Part shown: piece by piece, positions 48,385 to 60,400 of the stretch | Numbering within the stretch: position 1 is the first letter of the stretch | Layout of the letters: each line of letters opens with the position of its first letter | The notes under the pieces: generated by a model | Database searches by the model: none | What the model was told of the DNA's origin: nothing | What the model saw: the letters and a program-made list of their open reading frames with translations, nothing else | From: Siniperca chuatsi | Lineage: Eukaryota; Chordata; Actinopteri; Centrarchiformes; Sinipercidae | Direction of reading: 5' to 3' | NCBI RefSeq assembly: GCF_020085105.1 | Contig: NC_058044.1 | Span: 34,436,952-34,500,951, forward strand | Length of the DNA stretch: 64,000 bases | Program-made: the position numbers and the translations under genes

Positions 48385-51300
48385 ATGAATACGGTTCTGT
48401 CGAGAGCTAACTCTTTGTTCGCCTTCTCTCTGAGCGTCATGGCGGCCTTAACTTTCGGCTGTTTCATCACGACAGCCTTCAAAGACAGAAGAGTTCCTGT
48501 GGACATCCACGTCTCGAAAGTCATGCTGTAAGATTCGTTGTCGAGCATCGTGTGTAACAGCTGTTAGCATTCAGTGCTTTCCCAGTGTGCTATGTATGCA
48601 CTGCATTACAGCGTGAGCTGTGTAACATGTTACTGACGCTTTAACGCCGCTAACGGGGAGGCAGTTCTGAACACACAGCTTGCAGGGCCTTCTGTCAAAC
48701 TTGACACTGATATTTCCTGTGCTTGAAACTCTCTGGTTCTGGTTCTGGGACTGGGACAGGGACTGGGACTGGGACAGGGACTGGGATTGGGACAGAGACT
48801 GACTGGGACTGGGACTGGTACAGGTTGACAGGTCTTGAACTGTGAATGGAGCCTGAAGGCAGACAAGCCAGAAGTGCTTGTAGTGAGGAACGTTGTTGAA
48901 GTGCTCTGTTGAACAGCTCACAGCTGAATGAATGAACGCAGGTCACAGTCTTATACAGTTCACATACTCTTTGATGACACATGTCCTGAATTAGATCACT
49001 GTATTATTCATTTTACATTGCATTTAGCCAAAAACGTTCATTTATCCAAAATCCCATATCCCATTTGCTTAAATCGTGTTGGCATCTGTATCAAACCTTT
49101 TGCAACAACTCTCAGCCGTACTAAACTATTCAACTAAATAAACAATTTAATGCGTCAGAAAATCTTCCACTTCAGTACTGAAGTTCGCAGTTAGAAAAAG
49201 GAATGGAAACAGGTCAGCTAATTGTAAAACAAAAGCTTTTATTTAACAGTTAGATTCTTGCTTTTGTAGGAAATGCAAGTAACAATAAAATCATCTTAAC
49301 ATAAATAAACTTGTGATGAATGAAATTCATGCTAATAACTGCATTACGAAGTATACATACACATACACGCTCGTAGACATTTAGAATTTCTTTAACTCAC
49401 AGCCTGTGATTGAATTTCAACAAACCGTCCTCTGACAATCTGTAATCTATAAATCAAAGCTGCTGTGTATATTGATAGCAGTCTGAACCAATGTTAGCAT
49501 AGCCCAAACCCTCCCCCCCAGTCACAGTTAAATGTCTTCCGCATCACTTCTGTACCCTCAGTCTTCTTGCTGACACTTTAGGCTTCCTGTTTCCTCCGTC
49601 ACATCTCTTCCTTCAGCTCCCTTCTCTCTCCCTGTGTTACAGGAAGAACGTTGATGACTTCACAGGACCCAGAGAGCGCAGTGATCTGGGTTTCATCACC
49701 TTTGACCTCTCAGCTGATATCCTTTAGAATACTGCTACTCGAACGTACGCGTGCTGTGGTGTGCAGTGCGGTGGCCATCAGCCAGCGTCAGCCGCTCTGT
49801 CGGGCAGCTGCGCACTTGTTTGCCAGGTTCTAATCTCGAGTGAGTCTTATTTAGTGACATCTGATCATGAAATGCACAGTTGTTGTGGTTCCTTTTCTTC
49901 TTTTCAAGAATCAAGCCAGAAATATGGTAAAAGGTATTGTCTCCCAACAGGGCCCCCCGGGTCGAGAGAATCCATTTTAATAAGAGCACTGTCTATGTGA
50001 TCCCACAGATCCGTAGGATCTACCGTATATAGGCCTCCAGCATGACTGCCACAGTGCTGCTCGTGCCTGTGCGTTTATTCAGACGTCTGGACGTTCATTG
50101 TTTTCAATACTGGCCTATGTGCAGAGACAACAGAAGAATTCGTAACTGTGAGCTTAGTATTGGCTGCTGGTTTGACCGCTCACCAACACGGCCAGCGGGT
50201 GGCGCTGCAGCAGTGCCACACAGCTCACGGAGCTGATTAAGATACTTTAAAACGCTTAGAGACAGACTGATGCAGTTTGCATCAAACATGTATTGCACTC
50301 CTTCTCAGTCACAACTCAGTCAGATCTGAACTCACACGTCCAGAGGACATCGTCGTCTCTGACGTCCGTCCAGAATAAACCTCCAGAAACCAGTTTAGAC
50401 ACCAGAGAAGAAAGCGGCTGCAGAACCTGCCTGAGAATCCTGCTGTTTCTAAGTTTCCTTCAGTCTCACAGTGATCCAGAGACAGCTGTCTGTCCGTCCA
50501 CGGGTCCACTGCAGACAGGAGCTGCTGACTGCTGGTTCAGCTGCTCTGATGGGACAGTCTGACTACATGTCAACACATACAGGTTGAAACACGGGACTCC
50601 AGTTATAGCTCACAGCTAACTCACTGACTCCATGGCAACATTATACTTCCTGTTTACATCCCCCAAAGTAATATGGGAACTGTAGTTCTGAAACTTAAAG
50701 CTCCAGTGTGGAACATTTAGGAGGAGCTGTTGGCAGAAATTGAATATAATATTTCTAAGTATGTTAATGTATGTGTAATGCCATTACCTTTAGAATCAGC
50801 CCTTTATATCTACAGAGGGAGCGGGTCCCCTTCCACGGTGGTCGCCATGTTGCACCGCCATGTTTCTACAGCAGCCCAAAGGGGACAAACCAAACACCGG
50901 CTCTAGAGAGGGCTGTTTGCGAGTTTCGTGGCCACCATAATTTCTCCTCCACGCCTGGAAGGGGAGGGTGAGGCGAGCGGGATTCAAATGGTTGCAGTTT
51001 CACCGCTAGATGCCACTAAACCCTGCACACGGGACCTTTAACAGCACAATTATCCTTCAAATAGAAGTAACACAAAGAATAATAATAGGAGTGACAAAAA
51101 CCTTTTTCGTGTTGCACTATCTCCATATAGTTTTTGACAGTACCAAGACTTTCTTCTATTCCTGGATCACTGACACTCTCCTCTATCCATTCATACACAG
51201 ATATTTACTGTGTGTTAAAAAACCTGTGGACATTTAGGCAAAAAACAAGTTTCATCTGAGAGATGTCTGCCTCCACCCCAATACAATGGAGGTGAATGAC

Positions 51301-51659
51301 AATTTGCTATTGGTGATCAGAGCATAAAAGTGGCATTTAATGAAATCTTTCCAGAATCAGGATAATCCACAGACCTCACCGTGAGCAGTTTCTACAGACG
51401 TCCCTAAAAAGCAGACTGGCGTCTCTGTGTTCTGTAATAGCAGTTTGACCCCTGAGTTTATGCTCTGTTGCTATGGTGTTGACGTGGTCCCTGTGTAGTG
51501 AGAGACGGTGTAAAAAGACAGGGTTCCAGCAGGGTAAATGTCTGTTCTCTTATTGTTCCTCAACCTTTCCTACATCTGCAGCCAATTTTTGACTGGAACG
51601 TTAAACAGCTGTTTCTCTATCTGTCTGCTGAGTACGCCACAAAGAGCAATGTAAGTCAT

Positions 51660-51693
<34 letters not shown>

Positions 51694-52658
51694 CACGTTA
51701 TTGGTCTTTCATCAAGAAGTGGAATTATGAGCAGGTCGTGTTCTTCAGGTCCGCATGTGATCAGTGATACTGCAGTTCTGTCCCACAGACAGCAGCCAGC
51801 TTTCTGTTGAAACGATCCTTTCATTCTGTCTGCAAACGGCCTGAAACTGGTTCATGTCCCTGGTTTTGTGGCGGGGTGTATATGTGGGTCTGCCACGAAT
51901 AGGAAAACTATGTATGTCTTCAATATTAATCAACAATGTCCAGTGTAAAATCCCTGCATTTACAATGCTGTTGTAGTAAGACACACATTAGGTCCAGCAG
52001 CTGTCTCGTGTCCTACAGAGCTCGTAATGGTCCGTTTTTGCTGAGCCTTCAGAGCGGCTTCTTCCTGCAGCGCTGTACCGGCCTGCTTTATGTTGAGAGC
52101 TGTTTCCAAACTGAACATAGATAAACTCATACCTTTCTGACCCTTCCAAGCTTTGGAACGGTACAAGATGTGGCAGAGCTGTTGTACTGCTGCTTAATAA
52201 AGCGGCCGCTGAGTGGATATGTCAATATATGGAATACAATACGTAATATATATTGTATTCATTTAACAAATACATATAATCACAACAAATGTCATTTTAT
52301 GTTTAGCGTGGCTGTGCTCAGAGCGCCAAGAAAATACATCTGAAAAACTCAACAGCCACGTCTGTTTCCAGAGATCCTGACCCGGGTCCGCAGTTTCATG
52401 TGGGAACTATCGGGAGAAAGAAAATCCTATTTTCTTGGCGCTCTGAGCTTCACAAGCCGAGGGCCACGTAGTCCCGTTATATTCAAACATGCAGACATCT
52501 CCAAAGCTCTGCAGCTCACACCCAAACTATCCAGATGATGAACAGCTGTACAGGTGAGAGGAGGAATACGCATTTTAGGTTCCCTTTAACATTGTCCACG
52601 GATAACGGATGAAAATGAGCTTACTGTCTCATTACAGTTTTTCTGTTGATCAATGGAC

Positions 52659-52714
<56 letters not shown>

Positions 52715-52836
52715 AGTCTCTGAACCAAGTGGTGCTGTGGGATAAGATCGTCCTTCGAGGTGAAAACACCAAACTGAACCTCAGAGACATGAAGTCCAAA
52801 TACTTCTTCTTTGATGACGGGAACGGACTCAGGTTA

Positions 52837-52891
<55 letters not shown>

Positions 52892-55468
52892 CAGCTTTCA
52901 CAGTACATTTCATGGCAATGTGCCCATTAGGTTTGGATATTTCTCATGACATTGGTGCTGGATAAAATAAGATTCACCAATCTTTTGGCTCCGTGAATAA
53001 AAAGTACCTTTTTGGAGGTACTTGTACTTTTGAGTATTTCCATTTTCTGCTATTTTACACCTGTACTTCACTCTGTTTTAGAGAGAAATATGGTACTGTT
53101 TACTTCACACTTTCTTAGTTGCTAATTACCTTTCAGATGAAGTTTTGACACATTTTACACAGACAACCTATCAGGAGTGTATGAAACCATACATTGTTTA
53201 GGATTAAACTTCCCGACAGTATATAAAAATACTATAAATATACTAGCGCCACCTCCACCAGCTACAACATGAAAATGCTCCTTACATGTTATTAGTAAGA
53301 AAGTATCAAAAGTTAAAGTACACAATAAGCAGCGTGAAATCGCTGAATCACGTTATCGGATTATGTACATTCTGTTGTTTAAACTCGTTTACTAAAGTGA
53401 AGGATCTGAAGACTTGTCGCACCACTGCTCCCGCTCATGTACCTGCGCGGGATCCACCACCTGAATTACATTGTGAGCACACAGACTTGAATGTGTCATC
53501 ATGTGTCCTCATGTCTGTGGCCGTGTCTCTGAAGAGTACTGGAGCGTCCGTGCAAAACACAACGTGTGCTATTTTTCAAAGCAGGCAAACATAGTTCACA
53601 TCAGAGCAGAGTCCACGCCAGATCTTACAACACACACAAAGCCAACAGTAAACACAAAGGCCCCAGCAGTCCACACACTAAATGAATTGGACCAAAGAAA
53701 GTTAAAGCCAGTCAGAAGACGTATGTAACCGTTCTCTCAGTCAGTCCAGTCTTGAATGGGCGGAGCCACGCTACCTCTCCACTTACAGAAAATCATCTCA
53801 TTGGCAAAAGCCATAGACGGCAACTTGATGCTGCGGATTGGGTCTAAACAGAACCCCCCTTATACGTTTTTGTCAGAACACACTCATTTTCTCGAATGCA
53901 TCAACCAAAAACCTTCACCTACATGTAGGTGAGCCCTCTTATTCACAGTACAGGTACAGCGACACCAGTGGAGCCTTCTGGATCGTTCCATTCATTACCG
54001 CTTGTACTGCAGCTTCGATCCATGGTCCAAACTCTTCAAAGCCTGGAGAGCAGATGTTATTTCACCAGGGCCTTCTGTGATAGTTTGTGTGCTTAAATTG
54101 AGATATCTCTCTCAGTAGGAGGCCTTGGGTGGTTCTTAGCCTGGTTCCTAAAAGCAGTAATGCCCTCCTGTTCCTCAGCCATGGCAGTTGATTGGGGAGA
54201 TCTGAGTTAAAATCTGCGAATGATTTAAACCATTTATCATTATAGAAATCACTAACTTTGTCAGTCGTCCACCTGTACAAATTGTGCAAATCCCAAATTG
54301 GCATCCACGCAGCCTGTGCAGCGGATTCTTTTGTATAGCGATGTAGCTTCTTCCAGATAGAATAGACAAACTTAGACAGGGTGAGGATGACCTGTGATCT
54401 GAAGTTTAATAAAAGGAAGTATTTGAACTGACGGATGGCTTAGGCTTAGTCGTAGCCTGGCATCACCAGACTAATTCGCAAATGTGTATTACAACCAATC
54501 AGAGCAAAGAAATATGTTGAGTGACACATGCAAGTTGTGGCGGTGCTTGGTCCGTTTTCAACAGCAGAAAAAAAAAAGGCAGCCTGGTCACAAACTTTCT
54601 CAAATTACTGCTAAACAGTACAATAAAAGGTGTTTCTCAAAACATTTGAGGCGGGAAACATGCAGTAGCAGAATCTTGATTCATATTTGATCAGCACTGC
54701 CTAGTTTGATAGTTTGATCAGATTTTCGTGAGCCTGGTGCCTTGCGCAATATCAACCAGTCAGAGCAGCAAAACGTGTGACTTGTGACTTTTCAAATCTG
54801 AACTGGTAACCTCCTCTGTCAGTCATCGTATCAAACCCGCCCCATATTAGATAAATGGCTGTGATTGGCCTGACCAAATCCAGGACGGGTGGATATCTGT
54901 CTGAATGGGAGACGGGCCGGACGCATCTGCCAGAGAAAATGAAACATGAGCTCGGCAGATTGGTCTGGTTTCCAGGCTAGACCAATCTCCAGAAATACTG
55001 GGTCCTACATTTCCCATAATTCAACTCAATAGCATCTTATTAGAGCCTCCCTGCCTGATAAATGCCCACATCTTTCAGTTTGTAGCACAGACTTAACTCA
55101 GCCCAAGCTGAGATAACCCTGATGACATCACTATGACATCATCAGAGTTATTTTCCCAGTCTTGACATTATACTGTTTTCAGAGGCGTACTCCTCATGAC
55201 GACTAAACTGAACTTCATGAGTTGAATTGGCGGAGTGCCCTTTTAAAGCTTGTGAATATCATCATAAAATCTGAAGTGCTCATTTTTACACTTTGTACAT
55301 CTGTTATGTAATGTGACTTTCTGTCTCGTCTCCAGGGCCAATAAGAACATCACTCTGACGCTGTCCTGGAACGTGGTTCCCAACGCTGGAATCCTGCCTC
55401 TGGTGGTTGGGAGTGGACACATCAGCCTCCCTTTCCCAGATTCATACGAGACCACCAAGAGCTATTAG
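48385..55468 (+). CDS. spcs3: Signal peptidase complex subunit 3
   Basis: Single-pass ER membrane subunit of the signal peptidase complex, needed for cleavage of signal peptides (family knowledge). Coding exons: 48385-48527, 49643-49716, 51574-51650, 52717-52832, 55336-55468. They join in phase to exactly 180 codons, the length of the human protein. The N-terminus [20 protein letters not shown] with a hydrophobic segment at about residues 12-32 is nearly identical to human. Further landmarks are [70 protein letters not shown] and [14 protein letters not shown]. Intron 2 has AT-AC ends (see separate entry). A poly(A) signal lies at 55604-55609. The call is essentially certain. Confidence 0.97.
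48727..48825. repeat. (GACTGGGACTGG/GGACAG)n minisatellite
   Basis: About 100 bp of CTGGGACTGGGACAGGGA-type units in spcs3 intron 1. The frames across it are artefacts. Confidence 0.85.
49717..51573 (+). other. spcs3: AT-AC (U12-type) intron 2 of spcs3
   Basis: The intron starts ATATCCTTTA directly after GCT-G of exon 2. This is the U12-type 5' splice-site consensus; there is no GT at a position that would keep SPCS3 in frame. It ends TTCCTCAAC (51556-51564), close to the U12 branch-site consensus, followed 9 nt later by the AC at 51572-51573. Splicing here restores GAT-CTG-CAG-CCA and the conserved [13 protein letters not shown] stretch. It contains the MITE at 50699-51037. Confidence 0.9.
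50699..51037. mobile_element. piggyBac-like MITE, copy 3
   Basis: TTAA|AGCTCCAGTGTGG at the start, CACGGGACCT|TTAA at the end. Nearly identical to copy 2 over the last 240 bp. It lies inside the minor-class intron of spcs3. Confidence 0.8.
51663..51690 (+). repeat. (AC)n near the 5' end of spcs3 intron 3
   Basis: Begins 13 nt into the intron (GTAAGTCATAGT then AC). It is complementary in RNA to the GT run at the 3' end of the same intron. Confidence 0.9.
52316..52448. repeat. 21-bp perfect inverted repeat in spcs3 intron 3
   Basis: GCTCAGAGCGCCAAGAAAAT(A) at 52316-52336 is the exact reverse complement of 52428-52448, with a 91-bp spacer. It may be the ends of an unrecognised MITE or a structured intron segment. 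Confidence 0.8.
52661..52713 (+). repeat. (GT)n at the spcs3 exon 4 acceptor
   Basis: A 53-nt GT run followed directly by CAG|TCTCTG. It replaces the polypyrimidine tract of exon 4. Confidence 0.92.
52839..52888 (+). repeat. (AC)n after the spcs3 exon 4 donor
   Basis: A 50-nt AC run starting 6 nt into intron 4. With 52661-52713 it brackets the 116-nt exon with complementary tracts. Confidence 0.92.
52890..54450 (+). other. spcs3 intron 4, with a possible retroelement relic at 54000-54420
   Basis: On the minus strand at about 54062-54369 a frame with [20 protein letters not shown] and [20 protein letters not shown] resembles the degraded C-terminal region of an L1/Tx1-type ORF2. The call is weak. 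The rest shows nothing. Confidence 0.35.
54453..54979. mobile_element. MITE with TAGCCTGG ends
   Basis: TAGCCTGGCATCACCAGACT at the left and GGTCTGGTTTCCAGGCTA at the right form imperfect 19-21-bp inverted ends. A second, diverged copy of the left end begins inside the element at about 54731 (GAGCCTGGTGCCTTGCGCAA). No clear target duplication. Confidence 0.55.
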
Positions 55469-55603
55469 ACAGACGGGAACACACACCCAGCCAGTTTCAG
55501 CACACACTGTACACACACATACACACACAGACTGATGACTCGCACACACTGTACACACACACACTGGCGTTTCTTCGTACATGTAAACGCGTTTTTGGTT
55601 TGT

Positions 55604-55609
55604 AATAAA
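55604..55609 (+). terminator. spcs3: spcs3 poly(A) signal
   Basis: AATAAA 136 nt after the stop codon, followed by a GT/T-rich stretch (TGTGTCTTTGT) about 20 nt later. Confidence 0.75.
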
Positions 55610-55747
55610 AGTTGAGATTGGAACATCTGTGTCTTTGTAAGGATTTTTAAATAATAGCAACTAAACCATCCAAATCACTCTCCTGCATGCAGACATTGTT
55701 GGAACATGTCAGAGTGCAGTGCTGTTAACAGCTCCTGTACACTCACC

Positions 55748-56167
55748 TAACACCAAATTCATTCCCACTGTGAACAAGACAAAGAAGCGTTTGTGCAGTG
55801 CCAGTGTTAAGGTGTGCGCTGCATTAACAGGTTTCATGGCGATGCTGAGTGTTGACTTTGAAATGACTGGATGAAACTGTGACATCATCAGTCCAGTTAA
55901 GGATTGGGCCTTTTCATTGGTGCAGGGGTCTGCTGTGTTTAACACCATCAGAGTGAATGCATTCATGGCACAGTGTGAAATAAAAGAAAAGGTTATCCAG
56001 AGGAAAAAGTAATGCCTCGGAGATGCAGCCGTCTGTCTCCGTCTCATTTTCTCTTTAAACTGGTTTTGGTTTAGACGGTTCGACATCCTGCCCAGCAGAA
56101 CCCCAGTGAGCGAGGAAGTGCTCTGAACTGTCAGCTGTGTGGTTTTCCCAGCAGGTTTCTCCCTCAA
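55748..56167 (-). CDS. Unassigned membrane-protein-like exon (candidate)
   Basis: A minus-strand open stretch starting at 56167 or at an inner Met (MSNRLNQNQFKEKMRRRQ). It reads into a hydrophobic segment YFFLWITFSFISHCAMNAFT and ends at a strong donor TTAG|GTGAGT (intron starts at 55747). The full open frame continues to 55709 without the splice. The layout (short basic N-terminus, one hydrophobic segment) would suit a type II membrane protein. I recognise no family and found no downstream exon, and the sequence may equally be chance. Confidence 0.22.
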
Positions 56168-56275
56168 CGTAAACCGGGACCGCCCTGCTCAGCTTACGAG
56201 ATGCTTTTTTTATTTATTATAATCTTTTTTCCCCCCCATTCTTTCATACACCTTTCCACAAATCCTCCTGAGAAA

Positions 56276-56861
56276 AGTGACGTGTCTGGCAAACGCAAAG
56301 TGCTGGACTTTACCGCCAGGCCGCGCCGGTTTTTCCACGCGTCTGAAAGCAGCCAGGCTGGACCAGCGAAGGCCGGACCAGCGAAGGACGGTGTGCTCCA
56401 GACCCTCCAACCCGCCGTTCATCTGATGCAGCAGCACACTCGAATCAAGGTCTCCTGTGCCTTATTTTGTAGTCCATATTGAATATGTGGGGATTTTATT
56501 GAAATTACAGATGACCACAGTATATAATACTTCATATCTCTGTATGTGGCAATCAAATAAGACTTTCAAATAGAAAGTTCAACAATTCACATTTTATTAA
56601 GTTTTCACACTTTTTAATCCAGGTTAAGATTCACTCAGACAATTGATATTGTCCATTTTTTCTAACATATATACACGGAACACCCACTTTGTTCAAGTTT
56701 AGTGAACAGACGTAGGTTCAGTTCTCGTCCACGCAGCGTCAGTCTGTATGCAGGAAAGGTGGTCTCATGTTTAACCAGACTTCTGATTAAATCTGTTGCA
56801 GACGGAAGAACCGAAGAGATGGAACCTTCCAGACATCACCAACATCTTTGGGGTCAATTAA
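56276..56861 (+). CDS. Unassigned two-exon gene (candidate)
   Basis: The first visible exon runs to 56449. It is preceded by a very long pyrimidine tract and an AG at 56274-56275, and encodes KSDVSGKRKVLDFTARPRRF, then HLMQQHTRIK. The second exon, 56802-56861, has a good acceptor (ATCTGTTGCAG) and encodes TEEPKRWNLPDITNIFGVN then stop. Both are phase 0. Without a further 5' exon the frame could also start at the Met at 56201. The donor (GTCTCC) is weak. The sequence is small, basic, without a membrane segment, and of no recognised family. It lies between spcs3 and kdm2a. Confidence 0.35.
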
Positions 56862-56869
56862 GTCAGTGA

Positions 56870-57218
56870 TTCAAGACTTTTTAAAGACAGATTCTGACGT
56901 TTTGGAAAGATGAGAAGATTGATATCAATATCAAGTTCAAGTATTTGCCAAGCCTAGCTTAGCACACAGACAAGAGGCAAACTGCTACACCCTCCCACAT
57001 CTCCAACGAGGTCTTTATTTACACATTATATCAGAAGACTGATTTTAGGAGCTCTGGAGCGTTTCCTTTGAACTGCCAGTTCAGTCGGGTTTAATGTTTC
57101 TAACAGCTGACTCCAAACCTGAAGAACAAGACACACAAGAGGCTGAGCATGTAAAACTAAAACTGAAAGGATTTATTCTCGACCATGGAACAGTGTGTGC
57201 TGTACCAAGGTGTTTGCG
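56870..57218 (-). other. kdm2a 3' UTR / convergent intergenic region
   Basis: Minus-strand AATAAA signals at 57177-57172 (42 nt after the stop) and 57019-57014 could end the kdm2a-like transcript. No other feature seen. Confidence 0.45.
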
Positions 57219-57403
57219 TTAGTCCATGCGCTGGATGAGTTTCTCCTCCATCATACAGTAGAGGGCGACGTGGGACAGGTCAGAGATGAAGGCGTCACAG
57301 GCTCGTCTGCTGATGCTCTTACAGCCTCTGAGGTCCAGCAGAGTCAGGGAGGAGAGACGCTTCAGGTAGGACAGACAGCCGTCTGTCAGCTCACTACATC
57401 CTG

Positions 57404-57450
<47 letters not shown>

Positions 57451-60400
57451 GTCAGGAAGTGCTCTCATCCAAAGTGAAACTTGGCACTGTACAATCGCAA
57501 GTAGAGTGTTTCTATAGTTCCAACAACAAACAGCGGATCGCTTCACGTGACTTTCAGGAGTCGCCTTCTCCAATTAATCTTTCATTCTTATCAGATCAAT
57601 CATTTAAGCTGATCAACTTCATAGTTTTGAATCAGGCCCTTCACTATTTGGATCAAGTAGCTTGTGAAAAATAAGGTGGGCCACAGTCAGCATACCTGTT
57701 ATTTCAAAGTGCCAGATATCGTCTGCTGCTGTGCAAGTACGAGTATCGGGCCGGACTCGGTCTCGGCAGATACCCAATGTTAAAGGCCGGGGCATCCCTA
57801 CTAATGTCATTAGAAACTAAACTTCTGCCAAAGAAGCAGCTAGCTGAAAGCCCACCTGCCAGTGTGAGTTCAGTGAGGTTGTTGCGGGTGTGAGTCCCGG
57901 CTGCTGCCAGCAGGGCGATGGACGAGTCCGTTATGTCCTTGCAGTGAGCCAGGTCCAGCCTCTCCAGCTGGGGCATGTGGCGCTGCAGCAGCCTCAGGGT
58001 GGACTCGCCGACGTCCAGACCGGACAGACGCAGCGTCACCACGTTCCTCAGTCTGCTGCGAGACGACTCTGAACCTACAGGGACAGACGGAAGTTTAAGA
58101 AAATGGTCACTTGAGCGTCATTTTAGTGACGCCAGCGGCGACGCGCAGAGCGCAGTCGAGTGTGCCGTGCACGCCACGTCATGATGCCGACGCACTTTTG
58201 CTATTTCCGTGGCCAGGCGAGCTTAGATACGTGCTGAGGTCAGAAAGAGCACATTATCATACAGGCTGGCGCGGTAGAGGCTGCGACAGTCACGGCCAGT
58301 CACGTTCACTACTTTCACCCCCTTTAAACTCCGGGGCTCCCCCCGTCCCGACGCACTGAGCGCTGGGACAGTTTTCCTCAGACGAGACTTATTGCTGTTG
58401 AAGAGCCTTCTGTTTCTGTGCTTAATAGTAGTTTTATTTGTCATCGCAATAATCCATGCAACAGGCCCCTGCAGTTAAATTCCCCCATAGTGCCAGAAAT
58501 AAAATGAAAGTGGAATTTAATATGCGGTCTAGGTTTTTTTTTCCCCCCACATATAGTATTTTAATTATTTCTGAAATTCTTTTTGAAGTTTAATTCAGTT
58601 CGATTTGACTACTTGCAAAAATAACTGCTGACAATCTGAAACCAAATTGTTTTTCTTTGGTTTTTCCATTTTTGTTATTGAGTGAGTAAGGGTCTGAATA
58701 CAATACAGTCAATATGTTACATAACAGTCTTTTCTGTTGTTGCTGTTGTCATCACATGTAATATTGCATCCCCAGCCACACCAACTCTTTATCATCATCT
58801 TTATGCTGCAACATAAACGGGATCCTTGGGACGCATTGTTAACACCACAGCCACACCTCTACCTGGACTGTAATTAAAATGGCTTTAAAAACACGATGAT
58901 GCGTGCAGCCGTTTCCCCGGTTACCCGGTGTTTTGGATGGAGACGCTGAGAGCAGCTTTACTTGATTTTGAACTGTGTGAATGCTTTTCAGTGAGTCAGT
59001 CTCCAACACGCCTGTTGATTTCCAGCAGAATAATCCAGTTTGATGTGGCCGGGGGTTTCTGGGTTAACGGTCTGCTGCTGGAAAGACCGTCGCCACAGTA
59101 ACAGAAAGGCCTTCAGTACAGACAAGTGTCATGGATGGTAAGAATCCCTCAGATTATTAATGCCAGCAAGACAGAACAAAGACTAATGTAATCTAAACAG
59201 CAGGAGGACAGGACGGCAGGAGGACAGGACGGCAGGAGGACAGGAGGGGACGAGGACAGGACGGCAGGAGGACAGGAGGGGACGAGGGCAGGAGAACAGG
59301 AGGGGACGAGGACAGGACAGCAGGAGGACAGGAGGGGACGAGGGCAGGAGAACAGGAGGGGACGAGGGCAGGAGAACAGGAGGGGACGAGGACAGGACAG
59401 CAGGAGGACAGGAGGGGACGAGGGCAGGAGGGGAGGAGGGCAGGAGAGCAGGAGGGGACGAGGACAGGAGGGGAGGAGGACAGGGACGGCAGGAGGACAG
59501 GAGGGACGAGGGCAGGAGAACAGGAGGGGAGGAGGACAGGGCGGCAGGAGGACAGGAGGGGACGAGGACAGGGCGGCAGGAGGACAGGAGGGGACGAGGG
59601 CAGGAGGGGAGGAGGACAGGACGGCAGGAGGACAGGAGGGGACGAGGGCAGGAGAACAGGAGGGGAGGAGGACAGGACGGCAGGAGGACAGGAGGGGACG
59701 AGGACAGGACGGCAGGAGGACAGGAGGGGACGAGGGCAGGAGGGGAGGAGGACAGGACGGCAGGAGGACAGGAGGGGACGAGGGGACGAGGACAGGACGG
59801 CAGGAGGACAGGAGGGGACGAGGGCAGGAGGGCAGGAGGGGAGGAGGACAGGAGGGGACGAGGGCAGGAGGGCAGGAGGGGAGGAGGACAGGAGAGGAGG
59901 AGGGGACAAACTCATTCTTGGCGCCAAGCTTGCAGTACGCTGCTGGATGGGCATCATCACCCCCCCTCAAGTCAAAGTCCCCTGTTGCGTTGACCCCCAT
60001 TTTAACCACGTTGTGAAAAATTTGGGGCAGTCAACATTTGATGAGCAAACGGATTCTGTGGTCGGGGCGAGCTTCTTTCAGCTGCGCCTCCCAGCGAAGG
60101 TTAAACCCTTGTCCAGCCGCTGTGACCCGGAGGAAGCTCTCCACGCTTTGTTAGTTCCCGCACAGACTCCGGTAATGCGCTCTCTGTGGGAGTTAACCGA
60201 GCCGGTCTTCACCGTTTGCAGCTTGTGCAGAACGCTGCGGCCCGCCTGCTCTCTAACAGTCGGAAACACGAGCACATCGCGCCCGTCCTGTACTCCCTGC
60301 ACTGGCTCCCTGTCCAGTTCAGTTCATTTTAAAATTTTGACATTTGTTTTTAATGCAGTCAGCGGCCTCGCACCTTCCCATCTGTGTGAGATCTTGAGCC

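Noticed and set aside
59149-60009. 286- and 255-codon minus-strand Pro/Ser/Cys frames
   Set aside because: They follow the minisatellite unit exactly and exist in two frames at once, so they reflect unit length, not coding.
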